Positions 43,004-51,958 of a stretch of DNA of 64,000 nucleotides are shown here, piece after piece. The stretch's first letter is position 1; the number at the start of each line of letters is the position of its first letter. The stretch is from the NCBI RefSeq assembly GCF_001439605.1, contig NZ_LMBX01000015.1, forward strand, positions 78,071 through 142,070, given 5' to 3'. A program made the translations under genes and the position numbers. This stretch comes from Cytobacillus praedii (GTDB taxonomy: Bacteria > Bacillota > Bacilli > Bacillales > Cytobacillaceae). A model generated the notes under the pieces. It was not told the origin of the DNA and searched no databases. It was given only the letters and a program-made list of their open reading frames with translations.

Positions 43004-44194
43004 TTGAAGAAAAACATCGGAAACAAAACACCTAGCTTATTATTACTGATTGTATTAGTAGGCTTCCCACAAATTAGTGAAACTATTTTTAGCCCATCAT
43101 TACCTTCTATCGCAGAAGCGTTTGAGACTTCTATGAGTAATGCACAGCTTACGATGAGTGTGTACTTTATCGCTTTTGCCTTCGGGGTATTTATCTTTGG
43201 GCGTTTATCCGATAAAATCGGTCGTCGCAAGGCAATGCTTTATGGGCTGTTTTTATATTTAGTTGGTAACGTACTTTGTTTAGCAGCAAATGAAATGGTT
43301 GTTTTATTAGTTGCGCGCTTTATTCAAGCGTTTGGTGCAAGTGTTGGCTCTGTCGTGACACAAACGATTTTGCGCGAAAGCTTTTCTGGCGTTGAGCGCC
43401 ATAAATTGTTCGCTCAAATTTCAGCTGCCCTTGCCTTCACACCAGCCATTGGCCCATTAATCGGTGGCTTTACCGATTATTATTTTGGTTTTAAAGTCGT
43501 ATTTTTGGTGTTAGTCGCTATGAGCATAATTGTATTTTCCTATGCGTTTTTACGCTTACCTGAAACAGCACATGCTACAATTGAAATGAAGCCTCTACTG
43601 CCAATAGTAAGACGCATGATTACAAATGCTCGTCTATGGCGCTACGGCGTATTAATTGGCGGTATTAACGGTATATTATTTAGCTATTATACCGAAGCAC
43701 CGTTTATTTTTACGCAATACTTTACACTAACAAGTGCAATGTATGGTTTTTTAGGCATTATCGCTGCGCTAGCTTCTATTGCAGGTGCCATGCTATCTAA
43801 GCGACTCGTTAACCAAACAAAACCTGAGAAGATTATCGTACGCGGATTAGCCATTATGCTTATCGGTACATTGCTCGCTACTTCGGTACATTTTTTACCG
43901 AATTCATTACAAATGCTCACCATGATTGTTAGTGTGTTCATTATTTTATTTGGTACAGGGACCGCTTTACCAAACTGTTTAAGCTTAGCGCTCATTGACT
44001 TTCAAGACGTCATTGGTTCTGCAGGTGCGATATTTAGCTTAGGTTATTATTTACTCGTTAGCGCTGCAATCTATGGAATGAGTGTTTTCCATAACGGAAC
44101 AGTCCTTGCGATGCCACTATATTTTTTAGCACTTGGGATTGTTATGCTTTTAATAAGCTTACCCTTACTCTATAAAAAAGAAGCGATGTTTTGA
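43004..44194 (+). CDS. Bcr/CflA-type MFS multidrug transporter
   Basis: 396 residues, 12 membrane segments. First helix PSLLLLIVLVGFPQISETIF, then SPSLPSIAEAF, FGRLSDKIGRRKAM (MFS motif A near 65-78) and RFIQAFGASVGSVVTQTILRESF of the drug:H+ antiporter Bcr/CflA group. TTG 43004 has AGGAGAGG upstream, overlapping the end of a 27-codon leader ORF. A terminator follows at 44371. It lies downstream of the SDR and resistance-type genes but on the opposite strand. The exported drug is unknown. Confidence 0.88.
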   Translation: MKKNIGNKTPSLLLLIVLVGFPQISETIFSPSLPSIAEAFETSMSNAQLTMSVYFIAFAFGVFIFGRLSDKIGRRKAMLYGLFLYLVGNVLCLAANEMVVLLVARFIQAFGASVGSVVTQTILRESFSGVERHKLFAQISAALAFTPAIGPLIGGFTDYYFGFKVVFLVLVAMSIIVFSYAFLRLPETAHATIEMKPLLPIVRRMITNARLWRYGVLIGGINGILFSYYTEAPFIFTQYFTLTSAMYGFLGIIAALASIAGAMLSKRLVNQTKPEKIIVRGLAIMLIGTLLATSVHFLPNSLQMLTMIVSVFIILFGTGTALPNCLSLALIDFQDVIGSAGAIFSLGYYLLVSAAIYGMSVFHNGTVLAMPLYFLALGIVMLLISLPLLYKKEAMF

Positions 44195-44370
44195 TCATGT
44201 CGCTATGCTTTATAAAAGTTGCACCGTATTAATAAAAGATAAATGCTTAACCCTCACGCTATGTAATAGGGGTTACTATATCATTTAAAAGCCAAGTCGA
44301 AAATAAACTTTAGGTACCAAGAAAGTGATCGACCTTTTTTATAAAAAACTAAACTTAAATCTACTTGGTA

Positions 44371-44413
44371 AGAATCCATTTTGAACAATCTTTTTCAAAA
44401 TGGATTCTTTTTA
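44371..44413 (+). terminator. Terminator of the MFS gene
   Basis: 15-base perfect stem, 44371-44385 with 44394-44408, loop of 8, then TTTTATTT. Confidence 0.9.
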
Positions 44414-44465
44414 TTTATCATAAACTGTAGACTTTATTATGATAATATCCGAAAGATTTTTATTG

Positions 44466-44996
44466 TTATTCTTCATAATCTTCCTTCAGACAAATCTCGA
44501 TAAATTCAAAAATATTTCTTGCCTCAACAGAACGATTTCCCCAATCATGCCAAAAGTACAATACTTGTCCTGCCACTCCAGCATCAGATGGATCTGTATC
44601 AATGCAAAGATAATCACCGCCACCATTCACTGCAATTGGAATCCATTTTGAATTCCACAGAAATGGCTTAAGTTCTTTTTCAAAATCCAGCTCTAAATCA
44701 TCATCTGGATCGAATTCTTCTTGTAAAAAACACCAATTATTTAAAATTTCTGAAGCAGGTGATAGAGTCAAATTCCTTACAAATGAGTTCACCCCAGGTT
44801 CCCAATCTTGTCCGTTGTACACCCTGTAAAAACTTTTCATTTCGTCAGGAAGTTTAACTCCCAATGTATCCTCTATAAGTTGAAGCTCTTCATCACTTGC
44901 ACCCGACTGGAGATTTAATGAGTCTTTAAAGTTCCTATCATAATTTGATCCTCTTTCAATAATACGCTGCCATAACCATTCAGCTTTGTTTAACAT
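44466..44996 (-). CDS. SMI1/KNR4 family protein
   Basis: 176 residues. ASDEELQLIEDTLGVKLP, then EMKSFYRVYNGQDW and IPIAVNGGGDYLCIDTDP-like words are the SMI1/KNR4 fold, followed by GQVLYFWHDWGNR. In bacteria this fold is often an immunity protein for toxins, but single chromosomal copies without a toxin are common. No toxin is adjacent. ATG 44996 follows GGGAGGAG. Confidence 0.85.
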   Translation of the reverse strand: MLNKAEWLWQRIIERGSNYDRNFKDSLNLQSGASDEELQLIEDTLGVKLPDEMKSFYRVYNGQDWEPGVNSFVRNLTLSPASEILNNWCFLQEEFDPDDDLELDFEKELKPFLWNSKWIPIAVNGGGDYLCIDTDPSDAGVAGQVLYFWHDWGNRSVEARNIFEFIEICLKEDYEE

Positions 44997-45000
44997 ATTT

Positions 45001-45451
45001 TTCTCCTCCCCTCACGTCTCAAACATAATACTTTAGCTAATCTTTACACTTATTGAAATATCTTGCCTAATCGTTGAAGGACATTCTTTCAAAATGCCAC
45101 ACTAGCAGTGCCAAAAATTTTCAATTTTCCTTAGGATTCATCCTCTATTAAATGACCCTATAATGATAATAGGCATTTTTCCTTGTTACAAAAAAAGCTC
45201 CCTTTTCTTGTATAAACCAAAACTTTTATTAGCTGTATTACAATATCCGAAGTATTGCTTTTCAACCCCCTGTGAATGGTAGATGCACAACGATAACACC
45301 CTCTATTTTAACTTAAATTGGAAGGATTGTTTGCAATTCTTATTCCATAAAATAGTTTACGGAATAGAATGCTTCTCCCTTCACTTATAAGACCAGTTAA
45401 ATTGGTAGACGCCCTTGTATCATTTGTTCAGTAAACGTAATTTTTTATAAA
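45001..45451. other. Gene-free stretch
   Basis: About 450 bases with no supportable gene. Part (45065-45160) resembles 52640-52730 in word order (GGACATTCTTTCA ... TTCATTAAATG), so it may be an old shared remnant. Confidence 0.4.
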
Positions 45452-45484
45452 CAAAAAGGACTTCAAATTTCGAAGTCCTTTTGT
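45452..45484 (-). terminator. Terminator of the nitric oxide reductase gene
   Basis: AAAAGGACTTC and GAAGTCCTTTT arms near 45454-45482. The minus strand ends in a T run. Confidence 0.8.
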
Positions 45485-45541
45485 TGTGCCCCATTTTCAC
45501 TTATATTGCTTAGGAGCAAAATCATTTAATGTACTATTTTT

Positions 45542-47830
45542 TCACAAAAATGTATCCGTAGTATTATTGTTAACAGAACGATCTTCATCATTCTGTACGA
45601 ATGCCTTCCCAGTTTTCAAACTAATAACAAACCAAGCAATTCCCATTACACCAAGAGCAAAGATTGTATCACCAACTGATCTGAAATACACAAGATTATG
45701 GATAATCTTTTGGTTGAGAAATTCGGCAGACCGAGCATACCACATACCATGTTCAATACTGGCAATTGCCTGCAAAATTCCTACGGGAAGAAGGCTAGTA
45801 AAAGCCATAAGTAACAAACCTATATTCAAAGCCCAGAAAGAAAAGCGAAGCAATTTTGTTTTCCATGGTCTTTTACCAGATAATCCACGCAAGCAAAATA
45901 GCATTAAACCAATTCCAAGCATGCCGTACACACCAAATAATGCTGTGTGAGCATGTAACGGTGTCGTATTCAATCCTTGAATATAATACAACGATATTGG
46001 CGGATTAATCAAAAAGCCGAATACACCTGCACCAAGCAGATTCCAGAAAGAAACAGATACAAAGAACATAATCGGCCATTTATACCTTTTCATCCATGGC
46101 TTAGCAAAACTATGCCGATAATTTTCAAATGCTTCATATCCAATTAATGCAAGTGGAACAACCTCCAGTGCACTGAATGAAGCACCAACTGCTAATACCC
46201 CTACTGGCGTACCAGCAAAATACAAGTGGTGGAATGTTCCTAGTATTCCCCCAAATAAAAAGATCGAAGTTGACAATAAAACCGAAGTTGTTGCTATTTT
46301 CGTTCCGACCAATCCCATACGTGTAAAAATAAAGGCTAGAACAGCGACAGCAAATACCTCAAAAAACCCTTCTACCCATAAGTGTACAACCCACCAACGC
46401 CAATAAGTAACCATAGACAAGTGGGCTGTCTCTCCCCACATGAGACCAGGTACGTAAAAAACCGGAATGGCTACTGATGCAAGTAAGAAAAGAATTAATA
46501 AATGGCGATTTTCACCTTTTTTCTTAAGTGCCGGCCAAATAGCCCTCGCCATTAAGAAGAACCATAAAAATAACCCTATCGTTAATAAGATCTGCCACAT
46601 ACGCCCAAGGTCCACATATTCATATCCTTGATGTCCAAAGTAGAAGTTCCCTGTCGGATTTGTAATATACCCTTTAACAGCTGCCCATTCACCGGTCATT
46701 GAACCAAGTACTACTATCAGAAGGGCTACAAATAAGAAGTTCACGCCAAATCTTTGATATTTCGGTTCGTATCCAGTAATTGCTGGTCCAATATACAATC
46801 CAGTCGCTAACCATGCAGTTGCAATCCAAAAAATTCCGATCTGCTGATGCCATGTTCGCGTAACGCTGTAAGGGAACCATTCATTTAGCGGAATACCGTA
46901 AAAGCCATTCCCTTCCACTGCATAATGTGCTGTAATTACACCTAAAATAATTTGTAGTACTAATAATGCAGTTACAACCCAAAAATATTTGATCGTTGCC
47001 TTCATCGATGGTGTCTGTTTTATCGATAATAAAGGATCCGTTTTTGGGGCTACAATCGTTTCATCTTTACGCTGAAATGCATAGTACCAGACAAGAGCTC
47101 CGATCCCCGCTATTAGAATTACTATACTTGTAACCGACCATATGATGTTAGAGGAAGTTGGAACATTATCAATTAAAGGCTCTCCCGGCCAGTTGTTAGA
47201 ATAGGTGATATCTTCTCCAGGCCGATTAGTTTCTACAGACCATGTAGCCCACCAAAAGAATGCATTGAGTTTTTTCATATCTTCATCATTGGAAACCGTA
47301 TTTGCTGGAATTGCTATTTTCTCACGGTATTCATCTAATGCCGGATCATCCCCAAATACAGATGCATAATAGCCACTCATATGTGCAATCGATTTAGAGC
47401 GTATTTCTGAAATAGTAATATTCCCTGTTTCCGAGTTATAGGTGTTCGTTCTTATTTCTTTTTTAAGATAAGCTTTTAAGGCTGCCTGTTTTTCCTCAGA
47501 CAAGCTCTGATAATCATTCCCATACTGCTCTTGAGCCCAAGTGTCTAGAATCCAAACGGAAGAACGATGAAGCCAATCTGCTGTCCAATCAGGAGCAACA
47601 TATGCCCCGTGCCCCCATATACTTCCAACTTCATTTCCGCCTATTCGCTGCCAAACCTTTTGTCCATCTTGTATATCTTTTTTCGAAAAGATCACATCTC
47701 CAGATTCTGTCACAACCTGGTTAGGAATGGGTGGTTTCTTCTGATAAATTTCTCCACCGAAATAGATTAATACAATGAAAGATCCTATAAAAACGGAGGC
47801 CAATATCAACCACAGTTTTTTGTATTTCAT
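45542..47830 (-). CDS. Quinol-dependent nitric oxide reductase (qNOR)
   Basis: 762 residues. Like qNOR it has an N-terminal hydrophilic domain without a heme-c motif (WQRIGGNEVGSIWGHGAYV, then WTADWLHR), followed by about 12-14 membrane helices of the heme-copper oxidase fold (YFWVVTALLVLQIILGVITAHYAVE; TRTWHQQIGIFWIATAWLATG; AHLSMVTYWRWWVVHLWVEGF). It reduces NO to N2O with quinol, for detoxification or partial denitrification. ATG 47830 is used, as GGAGG lies 8 bases upstream; a GTG is two codons earlier. An FNR-type site and -10 box precede it. Confidence 0.93.
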   Translation of the reverse strand: MKYKKLWLILASVFIGSFIVLIYFGGEIYQKKPPIPNQVVTESGDVIFSKKDIQDGQKVWQRIGGNEVGSIWGHGAYVAPDWTADWLHRSSVWILDTWAQEQYGNDYQSLSEEKQAALKAYLKKEIRTNTYNSETGNITISEIRSKSIAHMSGYYASVFGDDPALDEYREKIAIPANTVSNDEDMKKLNAFFWWATWSVETNRPGEDITYSNNWPGEPLIDNVPTSSNIIWSVTSIVILIAGIGALVWYYAFQRKDETIVAPKTDPLLSIKQTPSMKATIKYFWVVTALLVLQIILGVITAHYAVEGNGFYGIPLNEWFPYSVTRTWHQQIGIFWIATAWLATGLYIGPAITGYEPKYQRFGVNFLFVALLIVVLGSMTGEWAAVKGYITNPTGNFYFGHQGYEYVDLGRMWQILLTIGLFLWFFLMARAIWPALKKKGENRHLLILFLLASVAIPVFYVPGLMWGETAHLSMVTYWRWWVVHLWVEGFFEVFAVAVLAFIFTRMGLVGTKIATTSVLLSTSIFLFGGILGTFHHLYFAGTPVGVLAVGASFSALEVVPLALIGYEAFENYRHSFAKPWMKRYKWPIMFFVSVSFWNLLGAGVFGFLINPPISLYYIQGLNTTPLHAHTALFGVYGMLGIGLMLFCLRGLSGKRPWKTKLLRFSFWALNIGLLLMAFTSLLPVGILQAIASIEHGMWYARSAEFLNQKIIHNLVYFRSVGDTIFALGVMGIAWFVISLKTGKAFVQNDEDRSVNNNTTDTFL

Positions 47831-47863
47831 ATTCACTACCTCCCTAAATTAATTTCAACCTCA

Positions 47864-47869
47864 ATTATA
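47864..47869 (-). promoter_or_regulatory. -10 element of the qNOR gene
   Basis: TATAAT on the minus strand (47869-47864), giving a transcription start near 47857. Confidence 0.6.
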
Positions 47870-47890
47870 GGGGGTAGGATATTTCAAATA

Positions 47891-47904
47891 GTGACTAAAA
47901 TCAC
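47891..47904. promoter_or_regulatory. FNR/CRP-type binding site
   Basis: GTGA-N6-TCAC (47891-47904) in the context AGTGACTAAAATCACC. Its centre is about 41 bases before the predicted transcription start, the standard position for an activator of the Fnr family. Oxygen-limited induction of qNOR is the natural reading. Confidence 0.65.
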
Positions 47905-48111
47905 CATTTTGGAAAAATAATCCAATTATCACATGCAATATCTATTAATTACCAATAAATACTACCCATTCTCCTGTGCTGAAATTATCAAAATTCAGCA
48001 AATATATTAGAAGTGAGCTAAAATCCACATCAACTTTCCATGTTCTTCTGTTGGATACAGCTGACCTTCATCGCATCATCAGATACCGACTCTCTTATTC
48101 TATAAATTAAC

Positions 48112-48167
48112 AAAAAAATCCGTTAGTCACGTACCTGTGTGATTACGGCCATTAGACTAACGGATTT
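48112..48167 (-). terminator. Orphan strong terminator
   Basis: 13-base arms AAATCCGTTAGTC (48116-48128) and GACTAACGGATTT (48155-48167). The minus strand continues TTTTTTT. No minus-strand gene ends here, so it may end a small RNA or a leader. Confidence 0.7.
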
Positions 48168-48380
48168 ACCCGTCCCTCATACTTGTTATTACAACAGGTT
48201 TTAGACAGTTGTTCTTTCTCAGTTAATACATTTTATAAAAAACCTACGTTACCATAATTCCCTAAATATCAGAACATTCATTGTTCCGTTAACGGGCAGG
48301 TTAATTCAATAAGCGGAAGGAAAAAGGTCTATAGAAATGGAATTATTTGATATATCAGATTAAATAAAGGAGAGAAGGCT

Positions 48381-48752
48381 ATGAGTAATTCATTTATTGA
48401 ACAAGTACATTATATTAGAATTCCTGTAAAAGATTTAGAACTGTCTTCACAATGGTATAGAGATGTATTAGGGCTCCCGTTATTAAACATTACAGAGGAA
48501 CTTGCGATTTTAAAAGTAAATGAAGGACCTTTCTTACTTATCTTAGTTCCTACCGAAGATGAAACCTTTGCACATTTTACAATTGATAATGAACAAGAAT
48601 TTTGCATTGGCTTTACAAGTCCAGAATTATCTAAATTTCATCAACACTTAATTGATAATGAAGTAAAGGTCGAGGATATAAAAGAAGATAATGGGCATGC
48701 CTTTTTCCACTTTTATGACCCAAATGGCAATAAACTTCAAGTACACTGGTAG
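48381..48752 (+). CDS. VOC family protein (glyoxalase/bleomycin-resistance fold)
   Basis: 123 residues with the paired beta-alpha-beta-beta-beta units. HYIRIPVKDLELSSQWYRDVLGLPLL at the start, and HAFFHFYDPNGNKLQVHW at the end with the usual DPxGN motif. The metal residues are His11 and a C-terminal Glu/His equivalent, not secured. The substrate is unknown. ATG 48381 follows AAAGGAGAG. A strong terminator follows. Confidence 0.88.
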   Translation: MSNSFIEQVHYIRIPVKDLELSSQWYRDVLGLPLLNITEELAILKVNEGPFLLILVPTEDETFAHFTIDNEQEFCIGFTSPELSKFHQHLIDNEVKVEDIKEDNGHAFFHFYDPNGNKLQVHW

Positions 48753-48806
48753 ATTACAATAAATAAATACCTAATTTCATCAACGGATCCTTTAGCAGAA
48801 TATGAA

Positions 48807-48840
48807 CGGGAACGTCCAAATCAGACGTTCCCGTATTTTT
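48807..48840 (+). terminator. Terminator of the VOC gene
   Basis: CGGGAACGTC (48807-48816) and GACGTTCCCG (48824-48833), then TATTTTTT. Confidence 0.9.
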
Positions 48841-49179
48841 TGCCCAAAAAACAACAATATTATTTAATCAAGCCTAATTTTTTGCTTGTAAGGGTATCTC
48901 TTGGAAAATGTAGATGATAACGTTAAGGTAATTACCATTTAAAAAGTCAAATTATTCAACATTAAAATTAAGAATATGGACTTTTATATTTACTTAGGAG
49001 TAACGACCGATTGCTGAAGAATAGAACGAAAAAAATCTGATAGAAATGGATTAGACCTTCTACAATGTAAAGCCCCTATTCTTGAATAGGAGCCCACTCA
49101 TTCATTTAATAATTGGTTATATTATATTTAGAGGATTTTTAAAGGCTGGAGATGGAGCATCTAGAATTAAGAAGTTTAA

Positions 49180-49539
49180 TTATTTTATGTGAGAGCAGCG
49201 CATCAGGATATTTTTTACTAGTTGTTCTGAATCCTCGTTTTCAATCACTATTCTATCAAATTCAAATTCTTTCAAACCAAGAATAGCTACTTTGTTAGCA
49301 TCATGGTAAGATAAGAAATATTTCTTTTTATCAATAATGAATATCCCAGCTTTATATCCCATTGTAGTGATGCCTGTTCTTTTTATAGCTGTCAAAGGAA
49401 ACTTGAAATTTCCAACCTGTACTTCTTCGATAAAATTGTAAGGAATTTCTATCCTTTTTCTCAAAGTAGTAAACATTGTCCCGCCTGAAATATTCACTAT
49501 TAAAGCAGTATCACCAACTTCAATTTGAACGGTCATCAT
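49180..49539 (-). CDS. Hypothetical protein, PH-like beta fold
   Basis: 119 residues. Beta-strand-rich (VQIEVGDTALIVNISGGT, RIEIPYNFIEEVQVGNFK, GIFIIDKKKYFLSYHDANK, FEFDRIVIENEDSEQLVK). The pattern of a strand meander ending in a helix resembles bacterial PH-like domains (YdbS/bPH2), so it may be a membrane-proximal or stress protein, without certainty. ATG 49539 has AAGGAGGTG upstream; a second ATG follows directly. A small hairpin (CCCCTATTC/GAATAGGAG) lies near 49073-49092, after its end. Confidence 0.55.
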   Translation of the reverse strand: MMTVQIEVGDTALIVNISGGTMFTTLRKRIEIPYNFIEEVQVGNFKFPLTAIKRTGITTMGYKAGIFIIDKKKYFLSYHDANKVAILGLKEFEFDRIVIENEDSEQLVKNILMRCSHIK

Positions 49540-49620
49540 TTATCACCTCCTTCACAGGGTTACCAATTCTAATGTTCTTCTATCCCCCTTTCATAATCAA
49601 AATGCAAATGGGATTTCTGA

Positions 49621-50160
49621 CTATTCTTGTGATTTTTGAGGAATAAACATCCCAGCAAAAATCCGAGCGGTTCTTTCAGGTGTCGGTTTATTATTGATCG
49701 CTTTTTCAATATGCTCATTCATAGATTGAACGAGTTCCTGAAATTCTTCATCAGTTAGATGAAGAGGTGTATTCCAATAAGCGAAACCATCTTCCTTATA
49801 TTGTTTTGGAGAAGCCTCTGTCAGATACATGGTGGCTAACTTAAGCAAATTCCCATGAAATACTGAAAAATGCTTGATATGGTCTTCCTGTGAAGTTGTT
49901 TCGATTTCTTGCTCAGGTATTTGTAATTTCTCTTTCTTTACTGAAAACACCCGTTCCTCCGTCCCTTTAACTTTTTTCGTATCAATGACCTCAATGAAAT
50001 TTGCCTCCATTAAAAGATTAATATGGCGATATAAAGTTGCTTGAGGAACATCACCAAGCGCATCTAATAGCTCTGCAATCGTTAGTGGTTTTCCTAGCAA
50101 CAATTGCTGGATAATCCGCATTCGAATAGGATGAAGAAGCAGATCAGCTTTTTTTGTCAT
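49621..50160 (-). CDS. ArsR-like helix-turn-helix regulator
   Basis: 179 residues. HPIRMRIIQQLLLGKPLTIAELLDALGD is followed by the recognition helix QATLYRHINLLMEANFIEV and the wing, as in ArsR/YlbO-type regulators with an additional C-terminal helical region (HFSVFHGNLLKLATMYL) seen in regulators that sense lipophilic compounds. The frame runs open to 50259, but ATG 50160 with GGAGTG upstream starts the conserved part. A 24-base perfect palindrome lies 20-43 bases upstream of the start, so it is probably self-regulated. Confidence 0.8.
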   Translation of the reverse strand: MTKKADLLLHPIRMRIIQQLLLGKPLTIAELLDALGDVPQATLYRHINLLMEANFIEVIDTKKVKGTEERVFSVKKEKLQIPEQEIETTSQEDHIKHFSVFHGNLLKLATMYLTEASPKQYKEDGFAYWNTPLHLTDEEFQELVQSMNEHIEKAINNKPTPERTARIFAGMFIPQKSQE

Positions 50161-50179
50161 TGTATTACACTCCATAACC

Positions 50180-50203
50180 ATTATCATTTTATAAAATGAT
50201 AAT
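50180..50203. promoter_or_regulatory. 24-base perfect palindrome, operator candidate
   Basis: 12-base arms meeting at 50191/50192 (half-site ATTATCATTTTA). It covers the probable promoter of the adjacent ArsR-like gene, an ideal autorepression site. Confidence 0.65.
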
Positions 50204-50591
50204 AAAATATATTTTGTAATTTGTAAAAATTTAAATAAATCGGAACTGATAAGATTCATGTAACCCCCACCACTCTCATCCTAATCAGATTAATTCTAAA
50301 AACGATCTTCTATGCGTTCAATAAGCATCGCTCTTTTAAGTGCTCCAATTATTGATCACAGATCCAACTAGATTTTTACATTTCCCCCGAAAAGTTTTTA
50401 TGAAGGTCCCTTCTGAGATGTAAAGATACAGAAGGGATTTCGTAATATTTTATTGACTGATAGCTTAACGGTCTTTAAAAGTTTGATCATCATCTTTGAT
50501 TTTTTTCAACAAGCGAGTCACACAATTCTTTTATGAATAACTTGAAACTCTATTCTCTTTTAGCAGTATATATTCATAAGGAGATGATTGT

Positions 50592-50867
50592 ATGATTAGT
50601 GAAATAATAGAAAGCTTGATTATCCTTTGGGCAGGAAAGGATAGTAGTTATCCAACGGAAGAAACAACGAACCAGAATATAAAATTACTTAGAAACGAAC
50701 CATGGTTTCAGCGCTTATTTTCCGAACACACAAAGCTTTTCTTAGAAAATAGAGATCTCCGCTATATCATTGGTGCAGCTAAAGTTCAAACAATAATAGA
50801 CAATCCAAAAAAGAAGCAAAGATTCGAAGAAGACCTAATCCACTTAATAAATCTCATTAGAAAATAA
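50592..50867 (+). CDS. Hypothetical protein
   Basis: 91 residues, mostly helical, with two Trp and a basic C-terminus (LRNEPWFQRLFSEHTKLFL ... DLIHLINLIRK). No recognised family, signal or membrane segment. ATG 50592 follows AAGGAGATG. A good terminator begins 43 bases after the stop. Single gene. Confidence 0.6.
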   Translation: MISEIIESLIILWAGKDSSYPTEETTNQNIKLLRNEPWFQRLFSEHTKLFLENRDLRYIIGAAKVQTIIDNPKKKQRFEEDLIHLINLIRK

Positions 50868-50909
50868 CAGCTGCTTTAGCTGAAATTGATAATGGCCATT
50901 AATAACGAA

Positions 50910-50948
50910 GAAAACTCGCCAATACTTTGGCGAGTTTTGCTTTTTTAT
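50910..50948 (+). terminator. Intrinsic terminator
   Basis: AAAACTCGCCA and TGGCGAGTTTT (about 50911-50938), then GCTTTTTT. Confidence 0.85.
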
Positions 50949-51167
50949 ATCACAATTACGCGACATGCCTTTTCAGTCAATTTTAAGAAAAGCAGCGTAA
51001 ACGGAAACCTGTTTTGTTTAGAACCAATGTTTATCTATCTTAAATAACCTCACCGTTTGCCATCCATGTAGCAGATCTTCACCACAGAAAATTGCATTCT
51101 TACATGGCAGTGGGATATTTTAAAATATTCACTCATTTTTAAGTTTAGTTCGGCTGCTAAATGTTTT

Positions 51168-51665
51168 TCATCTAAGGAAAATGGAAATGCGTTCTCCCTT
51201 AGACAATCTTGAACTAGGTTTAATAACTTGTTCATTTAATTGAATCGTTCCTTTTTCAATCTTTTCTATGATTTGTGATCGACTCCAATCCTCAATTTGG
51301 TTTGCAAGCACATTATCAATTCGATGTTTTCCTATCACTTCATCTAGGACAATGTGTACCACCTTTACTCCTTGTTCCGCTAAGCTGGTTATTGGAATGC
51401 ATGATATAATTGAAGATTCTTCCTTCTGCTCTTCAATTTCAGTTACATGCTCTGAAAATGTTTTATAGATTGCTAGCTTTTTGTTCCATGTATGATTTTT
51501 TTCGCATTTATAGATCGCATATTTGTATATGCTTTTTCCGTTAGCGTTATGCCTTCGAACATTGGTGTCCGTAAAAACTGATAACTTGCCACACATTTTG
51601 CAGTGCTTCTTTACAGCATGTTCTGGTATTTGAGAAAGTTTCCAGTGGAATGTTATATTTAGCAT
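51168..51665 (-). CDS. Zinc-ribbon / S4-like RNA-binding protein of unknown function
   Basis: 165 residues. The N-terminal half has KKHCKMCGKLSVFTDTN and YKCEKNHTWNKK, a C-x2-C ... C plus His pattern. The C-terminal part (GKHRIDNVLANQIEDWSRSQ, then KIEKGTIQLNEQVIKPSSRL and KGERISIFL) has the spacing and residues of an S4 domain, as in pseudouridine synthases, RqcP and ribosomal protein S4. A ribosome- or tRNA-binding role is thus plausible. ATG 51665 follows GAGGTGAAGGATTC; the frame is open to 51701. The gene is preceded by a leader with a small ORF and an intrinsic terminator. The overlapping frame 51050-51235 is probably not coding. Confidence 0.65.
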   Translation of the reverse strand: MLNITFHWKLSQIPEHAVKKHCKMCGKLSVFTDTNVRRHNANGKSIYKYAIYKCEKNHTWNKKLAIYKTFSEHVTEIEEQKEESSIISCIPITSLAEQGVKVVHIVLDEVIGKHRIDNVLANQIEDWSRSQIIEKIEKGTIQLNEQVIKPSSRLSKGERISIFLR

Positions 51666-51742
51666 GAATCCTTCACCTCTTAATAAGATAAAGGAACGCA
51701 AGCATCTATTTGGATAACTTGCAGCACAGTATGAATTTAATT

Positions 51743-51781
51743 AAAAAAATAAAAAGGAGTTCCTACATTAGGACCTCCTTT
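51743..51781 (-). terminator. Leader terminator before the S4-like gene
   Basis: Minus strand AAAGGAGGTCCT pairs with AGGAACTCCTTT (arms 51770-51781 and 51753-51764, two mismatches), followed by TTATTTTTTT. The gene begins 78 bases downstream. Confidence 0.8.
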
Positions 51782-51834
51782 CGCATCGCGACTACAGGAT
51801 TGCTTGGTTCCTTTGTAATGAGTAAAATGGGCAT
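51763..51834 (-). CDS. Leader ORF 2 of the S4-like gene (23 codons)
   Basis: It begins MPILLITKEPSNPVVAMRK after AAGGGGGTAGT and ends inside the first arm of the terminator, so translating it to the stop would disturb the terminator stem. Not recognised as a protein. Confidence 0.45.
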   Translation of the reverse strand: MPILLITKEPSNPVVAMRKEVLM

Positions 51835-51902
51835 ACTACCCCCTTAAAAAAACACATGGTTTTTTGAGGGTGATGCTATCCAATTTATTGATCATTACAA
51901 AG
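51811..51902 (-). promoter_or_regulatory. Structured leader RNA of the S4-like gene
   Basis: An 11-base closing stem (51811-51821 with 51892-51902) encloses an inner hairpin (ACCCTC-AAAAAAC against GTTTTTT-AGGGGGT). The 5' arm overlaps the stop of the MPQFTL ORF. Confidence 0.6.
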
Positions 51903-51915
51903 TAAATTGTGGCAT
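51895..51915 (-). CDS. Leader ORF 1 of the S4-like gene (MPQFTL)
   Basis: Six codons and stop with AGGAG 7 bases before ATG 51915. It overlaps the closing stem of the leader structure. Too short to be more than a leader peptide. Confidence 0.5.
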   Translation of the reverse strand: MPQFTL

Positions 51916-51958
51916 ACGTGTTCTCCTGTATCCTTTCTATCCAAATAGAGTTATTCTC

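Noticed and set aside
44466..44996. Toxin-immunity locus around the SMI1/KNR4 gene
   Set aside because: No toxin-like gene lies next to it.
51050..51235. C-terminal continuation of the S4-like protein by frameshift
   Set aside because: The S4 domain is complete at the stop (KGERISIFL), so the overlapping frame is not needed. It cannot be fully excluded.
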